DNA from: GWC2-56-14 sp043731355
Lineage (GTDB): Bacteria; Nitrospirota; UBA9217
Reading direction: 5' to 3'
DNA length: 10,388 bases
NCBI GenBank assembly: GCA_043731355.1
Contig: JAYTJE010000013.1
Location: 1-10,388, forward strand
The notes under the pieces are model-generated. The model saw nothing but the letters and a program-made list of their open reading frames with translations, made no database searches and was not told where the DNA came from. A program made the translations under genes and the position numbers. This document shows, piece by piece, positions 1 to 8,200 of the stretch. The stretch's first letter is position 1; every line of letters begins with the position of its first letter.

Positions 1-1
1 C

Positions 2-364
2 ATGAAGACCATTCTGCTGGTTGATGATGAGCCCGAGATCCTGAAGATGCTGGAAGAAACGCTGAGTGACTACCAGGTCATTGCCAGGCCCGACGCCGAA
101 TCGGCTTTGTCCGTAATCAGGGGCGGGGCCAGGGTTGACCTGGTCCTGACCGATAACTGCATGCCCGGCATGAAGGGCTCCGAATTGATCGCCGCGCTCA
201 AGAAGGACGCCCCCACCGTGCCGGTGATCATGCTTACTGCCTACAGCAGCGTTGAGTCCTATCTCCAGAACATCAGCGGCGGCGCTTTCGAGTATATCAA
301 TAAGCCCGTCAAGGCCAGCGAGCTGCGCCGCATTGTGAAGGCGGCCTTTGACCCGAACTGGTGA
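2..364 (+). CDS. Stand-alone response regulator receiver (CheY-like)
   Basis: A 120-residue single receiver (REC) domain with no output domain. The acidic pair D8-D9 that binds Mg2+, phosphoacceptor D51 (end of strand 3, in LVLTD), switch T79, aromatic Y98 and K101 (in NKP) are all present, so it should accept phosphate from a histidine kinase. The length is normal for a one-domain CheY/Spo0F-type regulator. It either acts by protein contact or is a phosphorelay intermediate. The ATG lies one base into the window, so its RBS cannot be seen; the N-terminus (MKTILLVDDE) is typical of a complete receiver, which supports this start. A second receiver gene follows after a 45-base gap on the same strand. 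No cognate kinase can be assigned; the kinases further downstream are candidates. Confidence 0.92.
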   Translation: MKTILLVDDEPEILKMLEETLSDYQVIARPDAESALSVIRGGARVDLVLTDNCMPGMKGSELIAALKKDAPTVPVIMLTAYSSVESYLQNISGGAFEYINKPVKASELRRIVKAAFDPNW

Positions 365-409
365 CGGTAAAACCATGAGGGGCGCTGTTTTGAAAGAGAA
401 AGCCGCGGC

Positions 410-1129
410 ATGATCAATAAAGGAACGATACTGGCGGTTGAAGACACTCCGGCGTCTCTCAAACTCCTGACCGGCCTTCTTGCCGCGGAAGGGTATCAGG
501 TGCGGGCCGTGAGCAGCGGAGAGCTTGCGATCGCTTCGGTCGCGGCCGGCCCGCCGGACTTGGTCCTGCTGGACATCTTCATACCGGGCCTGAGCGGTTT
601 TGATGTTTTGCGGTGGCTGAAAACGCAGGAGTCGAGCCGCAATATCCCCGTCATCTTTCTGAGCGCGGCCACGGACACGACTCAGCGGGTGGAAGGGTTG
701 AGGCTCGGCGCGGTGGATTTCATTTCCAAACCGTTCCAGACCGAGGAGCTGCTGGCCCGGGTGCAGACCCATCTGGAGCTGCGGAGCCTGCGCATTCAGC
801 TTGAGGGCCAGGCTGCGGATCTGCGCCTGACGAACGAACGGCTGCAGAAAGAAATTACGGAACGCCAAAAGGCGGAGGAAGCCGAACGGCAGAAGGCAAA
901 GGCGCTCCAGGAGGCGATGGACAAGATCAACGCGCTGAGCGGTTTGCTGCCGATCTGCTCCCACTGCAAAAAGATACGCGATGAAAAAGGGCGCTGGAAC
1001 CAGCTGGAAGCCTATATCTCGGAGCATTCCGACACCGAGTTCAGCCACGGCATCTGCGACGACTGCCTGAACACGTATTATCCTGAGCAGGCGAGGAAGA
1101 TGCAAAAAGACAAAAGCGAAAAATCATAA
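410..1129 (+). CDS. Receiver protein with coiled coil and C-terminal double-CxxC module
   Basis: A 239-residue protein. Residues 5-122 are a receiver with E11-D12, phosphoacceptor D55 (LVLLD), S85 in the switch position and K107 (SKP). Residues about 123-175 are rich in E, K, Q and R with heptad leucines and look like a coiled coil. The tail (about 173-228) holds C183-x2-C186 (PICSHCKKIRD) and C216-x2-C219 (HGICDDC) about 30 residues apart, with conserved-looking W196, H206 and H213. The arrangement resembles a small zinc-ribbon or other metal-binding unit. From memory, this LSGLLPIC..CKKIRD..G.W tail recurs at the C-terminus of many deltaproteobacterial receiver and PAS proteins, but I know no assigned function. 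Start: ATG 410, preceded by a weak purine stretch (AAAGAGAAAG, 393-402). No enzymatic or DNA-binding output is visible. Confidence 0.88.
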   Translation: MINKGTILAVEDTPASLKLLTGLLAAEGYQVRAVSSGELAIASVAAGPPDLVLLDIFIPGLSGFDVLRWLKTQESSRNIPVIFLSAATDTTQRVEGLRLGAVDFISKPFQTEELLARVQTHLELRSLRIQLEGQAADLRLTNERLQKEITERQKAEEAERQKAKALQEAMDKINALSGLLPICSHCKKIRDEKGRWNQLEAYISEHSDTEFSHGICDDCLNTYYPEQARKMQKDKSEKS

Positions 1130-1141
1130 CTATAATCGAAA

Positions 1142-1190
1142 CCCTGAACCCGAATCCCGAACCCCTGACCCCGAACCCCGACACCGAACA
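1142..1190. repeat. C-rich degenerate heptamer tandem repeat, seven units (G-quadruplex candidate on - strand)
   Basis: Seven consecutive 7-base units: CCCTGAA, CCCGAAT, CCCGAAC, CCCTGAC, CCCGAAC, CCCGACA, CCGAACA, with consensus CCCGAAC. The phase is exact from 1142 to 1190 and the copies differ by small substitutions. Read on the - strand, this gives six runs of three to four G separated by 3-4 base spacers, which fits the usual G-quadruplex pattern. It lies in the 168-base gap between the double-CxxC receiver gene and the membrane kinase gene, 12 bases after the stop codon and about 70 bases upstream of the probable promoter. Its role is unknown. Confidence 0.8.
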
Positions 1191-1261
1191 ACGGTAAATA
1201 GCAATACCCTTAAAATACCCCGACCCTACCGCTCTTATTCCCCTCGTATGAGAAACAGATA

Positions 1262-1270
1262 TGCTATACT
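1262..1270 (+). promoter_or_regulatory. Extended -10 promoter for the membrane kinase operon
   Basis: TGCTATACT is a TGn extended -10 element joined to TATACT (five of six matches to TATAAT). No good -35 hexamer is seen 16-18 bases upstream, which extended -10 promoters tolerate. The predicted start of transcription is near 1277, leaving a short leader before the RBS at 1282. If real, it separates the first two genes from the kinase block. Confidence 0.5.
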
Positions 1271-1281
1271 TTACGAACTGC

Positions 1282-1289
1282 GGGAGGGG
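1282..1289 (+). promoter_or_regulatory. Strong ribosome binding site that selects a GTG start
   Basis: GGGAGGGG stands 8 bases before GTG 1298. The nearby ATG at 1293 is only 3 bases from it and opens a frame of five codons, so GTG 1298 is preferred. The in-frame alternatives GTG 1307 and ATG 1319 are too far from this site. Confidence 0.65.
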
Positions 1290-1297
1290 TATATGCC

Positions 1298-2782
1298 GTG
1301 GGTCCCGTGACGTTAAAAATGCCGAGCCTATTGAAAAAGTATCAGCTTTCCCCCGTGCGCATTACCGCAATCTATGCCTTGACAGGCGGGTTGTGGATAG
1401 TGTTTTCCGATACACTTCTGGCCGCGCTCGTTAAGGACCCGGCCGTCATCACCCGCATTTCTATCTACAAGGGCTGGTCCTTTGTTGTGGTGACCGCGGG
1501 ACTGCTGTTCTGGCTCCTCCGAATCGACCTCACGGCGCGCAAGAAGGCGGAGGAAGCCCTGCAGAGAAGCGAGCAGGTGCTTCGGCTTTTCGTGGAGCAT
1601 GCTCCCGCGGCGATCGCCATGTTCGACCGCGAGATGAAGTATATCGCGGCAAGCCGTCGTTTCGTCATGGATTACGGCCTGGGCGGCCGGAATATCATCG
1701 GCCGCTCGCATTACGAAGTGTTTCCCGACATTCCCGGGCGCTGGAAGGAAATCCATCAGCGTTGTCTTGCGGGCTCCGTTGAAAAATCCGAAGAAGACCC
1801 CTTCCCTCGCGCTGACGGGAAAATGGATTGGGTGCGATGGGAAATCCGGCCCTGGTATGAAACGCAGGGCAAAACCGGCGGCCTCATACTATTTTCAGAA
1901 GTGATCACCGAGCGCAAGCATACGGAACAGGAGCTGGAAAAGCACCGCGAACATCTTGAGGAGCTGGTCGAAGAACGCACTGCCACGCTCAATGCCAGCC
2001 AGCGGGCCTTGACGAACATCGTGGAGGACTTGAACCGGAAAACGATCGAGCTGGAACAGGCCAACCTCCGCCTGAAAGAGATCGATCAGCTCAAGTCCCT
2101 GTTCATCGCATCCATGAGCCATGAGCTGAGGACGCCGCTGAATTCAGTGATAGGTTTTTCGAATGTGCTTTTAAACCAGTGGGCGGGACCGGTCAACGAC
2201 GAACAGAAAGACCTTCTGGCGACCATAGCCCGGTCAGGCAAACTCCTGCTCTCGCTGATAAATGATGTGATAGACGTGTCGAAAATCGAGACGGGTTCGA
2301 TTGAGGTCCAGGTTGAGGACTTTGATCTGCATGATGTCGTGGCCGAGGTGATGGAGCTGATGAAGAAAGAAATCAGCGACAAGAAGCTTGAGCTGAACGT
2401 GGATTCCATCCATCTAAGAATGCATACGGACAGAAGAAGGCTCTTGCAAAGTGTCCTGAATCTGCTCAGCAACGCGGTGAAGTTTACCCGGAAAGGGAGC
2501 GTCAGTATCCGAACGCGCCTGTTTTCCGGTTTCGTAGTGCTTTCAGTCGAGGACACGGGCATCGGCATTAAGGAAGAAGACCTTCCGAAGCTGTTCCATT
2601 CGTTTGTTCGCCTTGATTCCCCGCTCAGGACCACGGTCCTCGGGACCGGGCTGGGTTTATATCTTACTAAAAAGCTCGTTACGGAAATACTGAAAGGAGA
2701 CCTTGTCGTTGAGAGCGAATTTGAAGCGGGAAGCAGGTTTTCGATCAGTGTGCCGGTGAAAATCGATGGATCCATGCTATAG
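1298..2782 (+). CDS. Membrane-bound PAS sensor histidine kinase
   Basis: A 494-residue inner-membrane sensor kinase. Two hydrophobic helices (about 21-45 and 58-76) flank a short outside loop containing KDP. From memory this N-terminal layout (IYAL.G.LWI.FSD, then YKGW.FV) is common in PAS kinases but has no name known to me. A PAS domain of the PAS_4 kind follows (about 91-206, with RWKEIHQRCLAGS and the WVRWEIRPWY strand), then a coiled coil (206-265). The dimerisation/phosphotransfer domain has H275 in SHELRTP. The ATPase domain has the N box N388/N392, G1 D419-T-G-I-G and G2 GTGLGL (449-454), so it should be active. It lacks its own receiver; the receiver gene 17 bases downstream is the natural partner. 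Its HisKA region resembles that of the 1017-residue kinase further on (both have AGPV after the first helix), suggesting they are paralogues. Confidence 0.93.
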   Translation: MGPVTLKMPSLLKKYQLSPVRITAIYALTGGLWIVFSDTLLAALVKDPAVITRISIYKGWSFVVVTAGLLFWLLRIDLTARKKAEEALQRSEQVLRLFVEHAPAAIAMFDREMKYIAASRRFVMDYGLGGRNIIGRSHYEVFPDIPGRWKEIHQRCLAGSVEKSEEDPFPRADGKMDWVRWEIRPWYETQGKTGGLILFSEVITERKHTEQELEKHREHLEELVEERTATLNASQRALTNIVEDLNRKTIELEQANLRLKEIDQLKSLFIASMSHELRTPLNSVIGFSNVLLNQWAGPVNDEQKDLLATIARSGKLLLSLINDVIDVSKIETGSIEVQVEDFDLHDVVAEVMELMKKEISDKKLELNVDSIHLRMHTDRRRLLQSVLNLLSNAVKFTRKGSVSIRTRLFSGFVVLSVEDTGIGIKEEDLPKLFHSFVRLDSPLRTTVLGTGLGLYLTKKLVTEILKGDLVVESEFEAGSRFSISVPVKIDGSML

Positions 2783-2799
2783 TTAATAAAAGGGACGCC

Positions 2800-3174
2800 A
2801 TGAAAAAAGTTCTGGTCATCGAAGACAACAAAGACAATCTGCGGCTGGTGTCGTATCCGCTTAAGCGGAACGGCTATGAGGTCCTCTCCGCCGAGACCGG
2901 AGAAAAAGGCCTTGAGCTTGCCCTGGAGGAGCGGCCTTTTTTCATCATCATGGACATCAACCTCCCGGGCATAGACGGCGTTGAGGCGACCAGGAGGATA
3001 CGGCAGTCGGAGCTCGGGGAGGCGGTCCCGATAATCGCGATCACTTCGTTCGCCATGCGCGGCGATCGTGAGCGGATCATGGCTGCGGGCTGCAATGGTT
3101 ACTTTGAAAAGCCCATTGACCCGACCACCATTGTTGAGAGGATACATGCGATCATCGGATTGGAGAAAACATGA
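2800..3174 (+). CDS. Stand-alone receiver (CheY/DivK-like), coupled to the hybrid kinase
   Basis: A 124-residue single receiver with E8-D9, phosphoacceptor D52 (FIIMD), T82 and K104 (EKP). The segment around 82-101 (AMRGDRE..MAAGCNGY) is of the kind usually seen in receivers attached to hybrid kinases and in DivK-like proteins. ATG 2800 follows the purine-rich AAAAGGGA. The gene starts 17 bases after the membrane kinase and its TGA overlaps the next ATG by four bases (ATGA, 3171-3174), so translation is probably coupled and the amounts of the two proteins linked. It most likely receives phosphate from the kinase just upstream, or shuttles it between that kinase and the hybrid kinase downstream; this is inferred from gene order. 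Confidence 0.93.
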   Translation: MKKVLVIEDNKDNLRLVSYPLKRNGYEVLSAETGEKGLELALEERPFFIIMDINLPGIDGVEATRRIRQSELGEAVPIIAITSFAMRGDRERIMAAGCNGYFEKPIDPTTIVERIHAIIGLEKT

Positions 3175-5195
3175 AAGTCCTTATTGTTGACGACAATGCG
3201 GACGACCGAAAGGTATTGAGATACAACCTGGAGAACCATGGCTGCGCGGAGGTCATCGAGGCCCGAGACGGAATGGAAGGGCTTGAACTCGCCAGGGCCC
3301 GGAAGCCCGACCTGATCATCTCCGACGCGCTCATGCCGACGATGGATGGTTTTCAGTTTCTGAGAAGCCTGAAAAGAGACGACACCTTGAAAGCCATCCC
3401 TTTTATTTTTTACTCGGCTGTATATACCGGCGACAAGGAAGCAGAGCTCGCGGTTTCTCTCGGGGCTGAGGCTTTTATCGTCAAGCCGAAAGACACGGAA
3501 GAATTCTGGGCGCTGGTGGTCGGGATTCTGGAAGAGTGCAAGCTCAGAAAACCAAGGGACTTCACCGGTGAGCTTATCGGCGAGGAAGAAGACTTCCTGC
3601 GAAAATACAGCCATATTGTGGCGGCAAGGCTTGAGGAAAAAGTAAGAGAGCTTGAAAAGGCCAGGGAGGCGGTCGAGGCGAAGGAGCGGGACCTCAGGGA
3701 GTCCGAGGAAAAATACCGCACACTGGTGGACTCTGCGCCCATCGGCGTGTACCGGTCGAACCTCGCCGGGGATTTCTTGTATGTGAATAACGCCATGGTC
3801 TCTATCCTCGAAAGCGCCTCGGTTGAGGAGCTGCTGAAAACTCCGGTCCTGGCGCGGTATAAGACCCCGGAGGAACGGGAACGGTTCCTCGACAAACTCA
3901 AAAAAGACGGGAAAGTCGTCTATTATCCGCTTGAAGTTCCGACGAAGACCGGTGGGCGGAAAAATATCATTATCAACGCCACGCTTGAGCGCGGGACCAT
4001 AACAGGCATGGTGCTGGATATTACCTGTCAAAAAAAACTTGAGGAACAGCTCCGGCAGTCCCAGAAGATGGAGTCCATCGGCACCCTTGCCGGCGGCGTG
4101 GCGCACGACTTCAACAATATTCTGTCAGCTATCATCGGGTATGGGCATATTACCCTTATGAAAATGAAAGAGGACGATCCGCTGCGGCTGAACATTGAGA
4201 GCATACTCGAAGGCGCGGACCGGGCCGCCCAGCTCACGAAAGACCTCCTCCTGTTCAGCAGAAATCATCTATCCGAAAAAAAGCCCGTTGACCTGACCGC
4301 GGTTGTCAGGACGGTTGAAAAGTTCCTGATGCGGGTCATTGGAGAGGACATCCGGCTCACGGTGGGGCCGGCCACGGGGCGGTTGACCGTGCTTGCCGAC
4401 GCGCACCAGCTTGAGCAGGTGCTGATGAACCTTTCCACGAACGCCCGGGACGCCATGCCCGGGGGCGGCGCGCTCACCATCCAGACGGAAGAAGTCGCGC
4501 TACAGGAAGACTTCATAGAGGCCCATGGCTACGGCAGGCCAGGGCCATACGCGCTGCTGACCATATCGGACACCGGCCTGGGGATGGACGAAGCAACGCG
4601 GAAGCGCATCTTCGAGCCGTTCTTCACGACCAAGGAAGTCGGCAAAGGCACGGGCCTGGGCCTGGCCGTGGTGTACGGCATCGTAAAGCAGCACGACGGC
4701 TTCATCAACGTGTACAGCGAGCCGGGCAAAGGCACGACCTTCAGAATATACCTGCCGCTCGTCGCCTCGGAAGCCGCGGCGGCTGCGAACGCGCCTCAGG
4801 AAGAGGCCGCCGCCCGAGGCGCGGAAACGGTGCTCCTCGCGGAAGACGACGAAGCGCTGAGAAAACTGTCGCAAACGGTGCTGACGGAATACGGCTATAC
4901 GGTCCTCGCGGCGGTTGACGGCGAGGACGCGGTGAAACAATTCAGGGAGCACAAGGAGGCCATTCAGCTTCTGCTGTTCGACCTGATTATGCCGAAGATG
5001 AACGGCAAGGAAGCTTACGACGAGATACGGAAGATGAAGCCCGATATAAAGATCATCTTCGCGAGCGGCTACGCTCCCGACCTCGTGCGGCGGAAAGTGG
5101 TCCTTGAAAAAGGCGCCCACCTGCTGTACAAGCCCATGTCGCCCATGGCGCTGTTGCGGAAAGTAAGAAGTGTGCTGGATGGGGCAGCGCACTAA
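3171..5195 (+). CDS. Hybrid histidine kinase: REC-PAS-HisKA-HATPase-REC
   Basis: A 674-residue cytoplasmic protein with no membrane segment. REC1 (1-120): D7-D8, D52, S82, K105. A helical linker (about 140-180) leads to a PAS domain (about 178-290). The kinase core is of the NtrB-like class, with H312 in GGVAHDFNN, N box N420/N424, G1 D467-T-G-L-G and G2 GTGLGL (493-498). An Ala/Glu-rich linker (532-550) joins REC2 (552-670: D559-D560, D604, S632, K654). The N-terminal receiver means the kinase itself can be controlled by phosphorylation from another kinase, while REC2 takes its own phosphate. The start ATG overlaps the stop of the preceding receiver gene and has GGAG (3162-3165) five bases before it. 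REC1 and its linker closely resemble the N-terminus of the next kinase. Confidence 0.94.
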   Translation: MKVLIVDDNADDRKVLRYNLENHGCAEVIEARDGMEGLELARARKPDLIISDALMPTMDGFQFLRSLKRDDTLKAIPFIFYSAVYTGDKEAELAVSLGAEAFIVKPKDTEEFWALVVGILEECKLRKPRDFTGELIGEEEDFLRKYSHIVAARLEEKVRELEKAREAVEAKERDLRESEEKYRTLVDSAPIGVYRSNLAGDFLYVNNAMVSILESASVEELLKTPVLARYKTPEERERFLDKLKKDGKVVYYPLEVPTKTGGRKNIIINATLERGTITGMVLDITCQKKLEEQLRQSQKMESIGTLAGGVAHDFNNILSAIIGYGHITLMKMKEDDPLRLNIESILEGADRAAQLTKDLLLFSRNHLSEKKPVDLTAVVRTVEKFLMRVIGEDIRLTVGPATGRLTVLADAHQLEQVLMNLSTNARDAMPGGGALTIQTEEVALQEDFIEAHGYGRPGPYALLTISDTGLGMDEATRKRIFEPFFTTKEVGKGTGLGLAVVYGIVKQHDGFINVYSEPGKGTTFRIYLPLVASEAAAAANAPQEEAAARGAETVLLAEDDEALRKLSQTVLTEYGYTVLAAVDGEDAVKQFREHKEAIQLLLFDLIMPKMNGKEAYDEIRKMKPDIKIIFASGYAPDLVRRKVVLEKGAHLLYKPMSPMALLRKVRSVLDGAAH

Positions 5196-5215
5196 TACAC
5201 GCGAAGTGAAAGAAC

Positions 5216-5221
5216 AGGGAG
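5216..5221 (+). promoter_or_regulatory. Ribosome binding site for a GTG-started kinase
   Basis: AGGGAG lies 7 bases before GTG 5229. GTG fits because the receiver then begins MDILIVDD, as expected for this fold; the TTG at 5224 is out of frame. Confidence 0.6.
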
Positions 5222-5228
5222 TCTTGTC

Positions 5229-8200
5229 GTGGATATTCTGATCGTAGATGACAGTGATGAAGTCCGGGGGTTTCTGAAGATATTACTTTCGGGCGAGGGC
5301 CATGCCGTGCGGGAGGCGGGCAACGGACAGGAAGGTCTTGCCCGGGCGCGGGAGCAAAGGCCTGATGTGGTCATCTGCGACGGGCTTATGCCGGTGATGG
5401 ACGGTTTCCAGTTTCTCCAGGCGCTGAAGCGGGACAGCGGCCTTTCTTCCATTCCCTTCATCTTCCTTTCCGCGGTGTATACGGGACAGCGGGAGCATGA
5501 CCTTGCGATATCGCTCGGCGCCGACGCGTTCCTTGTCAAACCGCAGCCGCCGAAAGCCATTTTGGACGCGCTCCAGGCGGTAACCGGGGGCCGCGTTAAA
5601 ACCGCGCGCACGGCGGCCGCGCTGAACGGAGACGACGCTGCCTCGGCGCGGGAATATTCCCTGGTCGTGGCCACCGCGCTCGAAGGAAAAGTAGGGGAAC
5701 TGCGGACTGCTTCCGACGAGTGGCGGGCAACGTTCGACGCAATGACGGAGGCGGTTGCGCTGCTGGACGCCGACGGCAGGATCATGCGGTGCAACCGGGC
5801 GTTGGCGGCGCTTGCAAAGAAGCCGTTCAACGAGCTCATCGGCCGTGCATGTTCGGATATGTGCGAATGTTTCGGAGGGACCAGGGAGGCATGTCCGTTC
5901 ACCAGATGCAAACAAACGTTGAAGCGGGAGACGGTGGTATTTAGAAAGGGCGAGCGCTGGTTCGAGGTCTCCGCGGACCCGATCATGGACGAGACCGGAG
6001 CGCTGCGGGGGGCCGTGCATATTTTGCAGGAGATCACGGAGCGGAAAAAAGCGGAAGAGGCCCTGCACGAGCAGCAGCGGTTTACCGAGAACCTCATCAT
6101 GAATTCGGCGATCGCCACTTTTGTGCTGGATGCTGATCACAAGGTATTGATCTGGAACAAGGCGTGCGAAGAACTTACGGGCGTTCTGGCGGCCGACATG
6201 GTCGGAACGAACGGGCAATGGAAGCCATTCTACGATCACGAGCGGCCGGTCCTGGCGGACATCGTGCTGGCACAGGAAAAGGGGAAACTATCTTCGTTCT
6301 ATGAGTCCATTGCGCCGTCTACGCTTACTCAGGAAGGCCTCCATGCGGAGGGGTGGTATCGGAACCTGCACAACAGGGACCGCTATATTGTGTTCGATGC
6401 CGCTCCCATCCGCAATAGCGGCGGACAAACAGTCGCGGCCATCGAAACGCTGCTGGATTTCAGCGCACGGAAACGGGCCGAGGAGCAGATTTTCCAGGCA
6501 AAGCAGGACTGGGAATTCACCTTCAACAGCATCACGGACATGGTCACGGTCCATGACGCGGACTACAACATTGTCCTTGCGAACAAGGCGGCGGAGAAGA
6601 TCCTGCATCTTCCGCTCCTTGAAAAGATGAAAGACCGGAAATGCTTTTCCTACTACCACGGCGCCGATCATGCGCCGGAGGGGTGCCCCGGCTGCGGCTG
6701 CCTCCAGACCGGCGTTGCCGCGACGTTCGAGCTTCTTGAGCCGCATCTGAACATGTTCATCGAAATTCGGGCGATCCCGCGCTTTGACAGCAATGACAAG
6801 CTCATCGGCTTGATCCACGTAGTACGCGATATCAGCGAACGCAGGAAAAGCGAAGAAGCGCAGGCCGCATACAGCAGAGAACTTACTGCGCTGAATACCG
6901 CGTCGAACAGCCTGATGCTCATCACGAACCTGCGTGATATTTATCAGAAAATCTGCGATATTATCTATGGTGTGTTCGATCTGAAAATGGTCTGGCTCGG
7001 CGTGATCGGGGACGACTCGTTCGAGGTGAGCCCGGTCGCTTCTTCCGACCGGGACGACGGCTACTTATCGACAATCAAGGTTACCTGGGACGACTCCGTT
7101 CATGGCAGGGGGCCGACCGGGATGGCCATCAAGACGCGCGCGACCATGAAAATGAACATTTATGACCCCGCGTTTGCAGCGTGGAAAACGGTTGCCGAGG
7201 CAAGAGGGTATGTCGCTTCAATGGCTGTGCCGCTCATCTATGCGCGTGACAAATGCATCGGGGTATTGAACTTTTACAGCGACAAAATTGACTATTTTAC
7301 ACCTGACCGGATAAAGTTGTGCCAGATATTCTCGAACCAGGCCGCGATAGCGATCGAGAACGCCCGGCTCGTCGAAGGGCTCGAGGGGAAGGTACGGGAA
7401 CGAACAAAGGAAATGGAGGACGCGAACGTGGAGCTCCAGACCCTGAACAAGGAGCTGGAGCTGCGGCGGGAGGAGGCTGACGCGGCGAGCAGGTCCAAGA
7501 CCGACTTCCTGGCCAATATGTCCCATGAACTGCGGACGCCCCTGAACGCGATCATGGGCTTTTCCGAGATCATGCTCATGGGCATGGCGGGTCCGGTCTC
7601 CGACAAGCAGAAGGAATTTCTGGGCGACATTTCGAAGAGCGGCAATCATTTGCTCAGCCTGATCAATGATATACTGGACCTGTCCAAGGTGGAGGCCGGC
7701 AAGCTGGAGCTGGAGCTGGAATTGGTCAATGTGGCGGAGCTTATCAGCGGCTCACTGATGATGTTCAAGGAAAAGGCGCTGAAGCACAGCCTCACGATGG
7801 GAACTTTTATCGATCCGGCGGTCACGGAACTCGTTGCGGACCGGAGGATGCTGAAACAGGTGCTGGTGAACCTTTTGTCGAACGCGTGCAAGTTCACGCC
7901 GGACGGGGGGAGTGTGCGCGTGAGCGCGAGATTAATGCGGAATGCGGAATTCGGAATTCGGAATGAAGACGAAAAAACAATTCCGCAATCCGCATTCGGC
8001 ATTCCGCATTTGGAGATCAGCGTCGCGGACACCGGCGTCGGGATCTCGAAAGAGCATCAGGAAAAGCTGTTCCGGCCGTTCATGCAGATCGATTCCAGTC
8101 TTACCAGAAATCATGCAGGCACCGGGCTGGGGCTGAGTCTCTGCAGGCGGTTCGTCGAATTGCACGGCGGAAGGATCTGGGTGGAGAGCGAGCCGGGGAA

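Noticed and set aside
375..413. 12-codon leader-like ORF whose TGA overlaps the next ATG (ATGA)
   Set aside because: It has no convincing RBS and no distinctive peptide; chance is likely, though coupling to the double-CxxC receiver gene cannot be ruled out.
2086..3147. Long - strand open frame of 353 codons
   Set aside because: It is antisense to the membrane kinase and CheY-like gene with their intact motifs, shows no recognisable domain, and is explained by GC-rich third positions.
5192..6239. Two overlapping - strand open frames of over 300 codons
   Set aside because: Both lie opposite the large kinase (REC and PAS1) and have Ser/Arg-rich, low-information translations; shadows of the real gene.
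7934..8010. CRISPR-like array
   Set aside because: The units are 7 bases, directly adjacent and palindromic overall, with no spacers.
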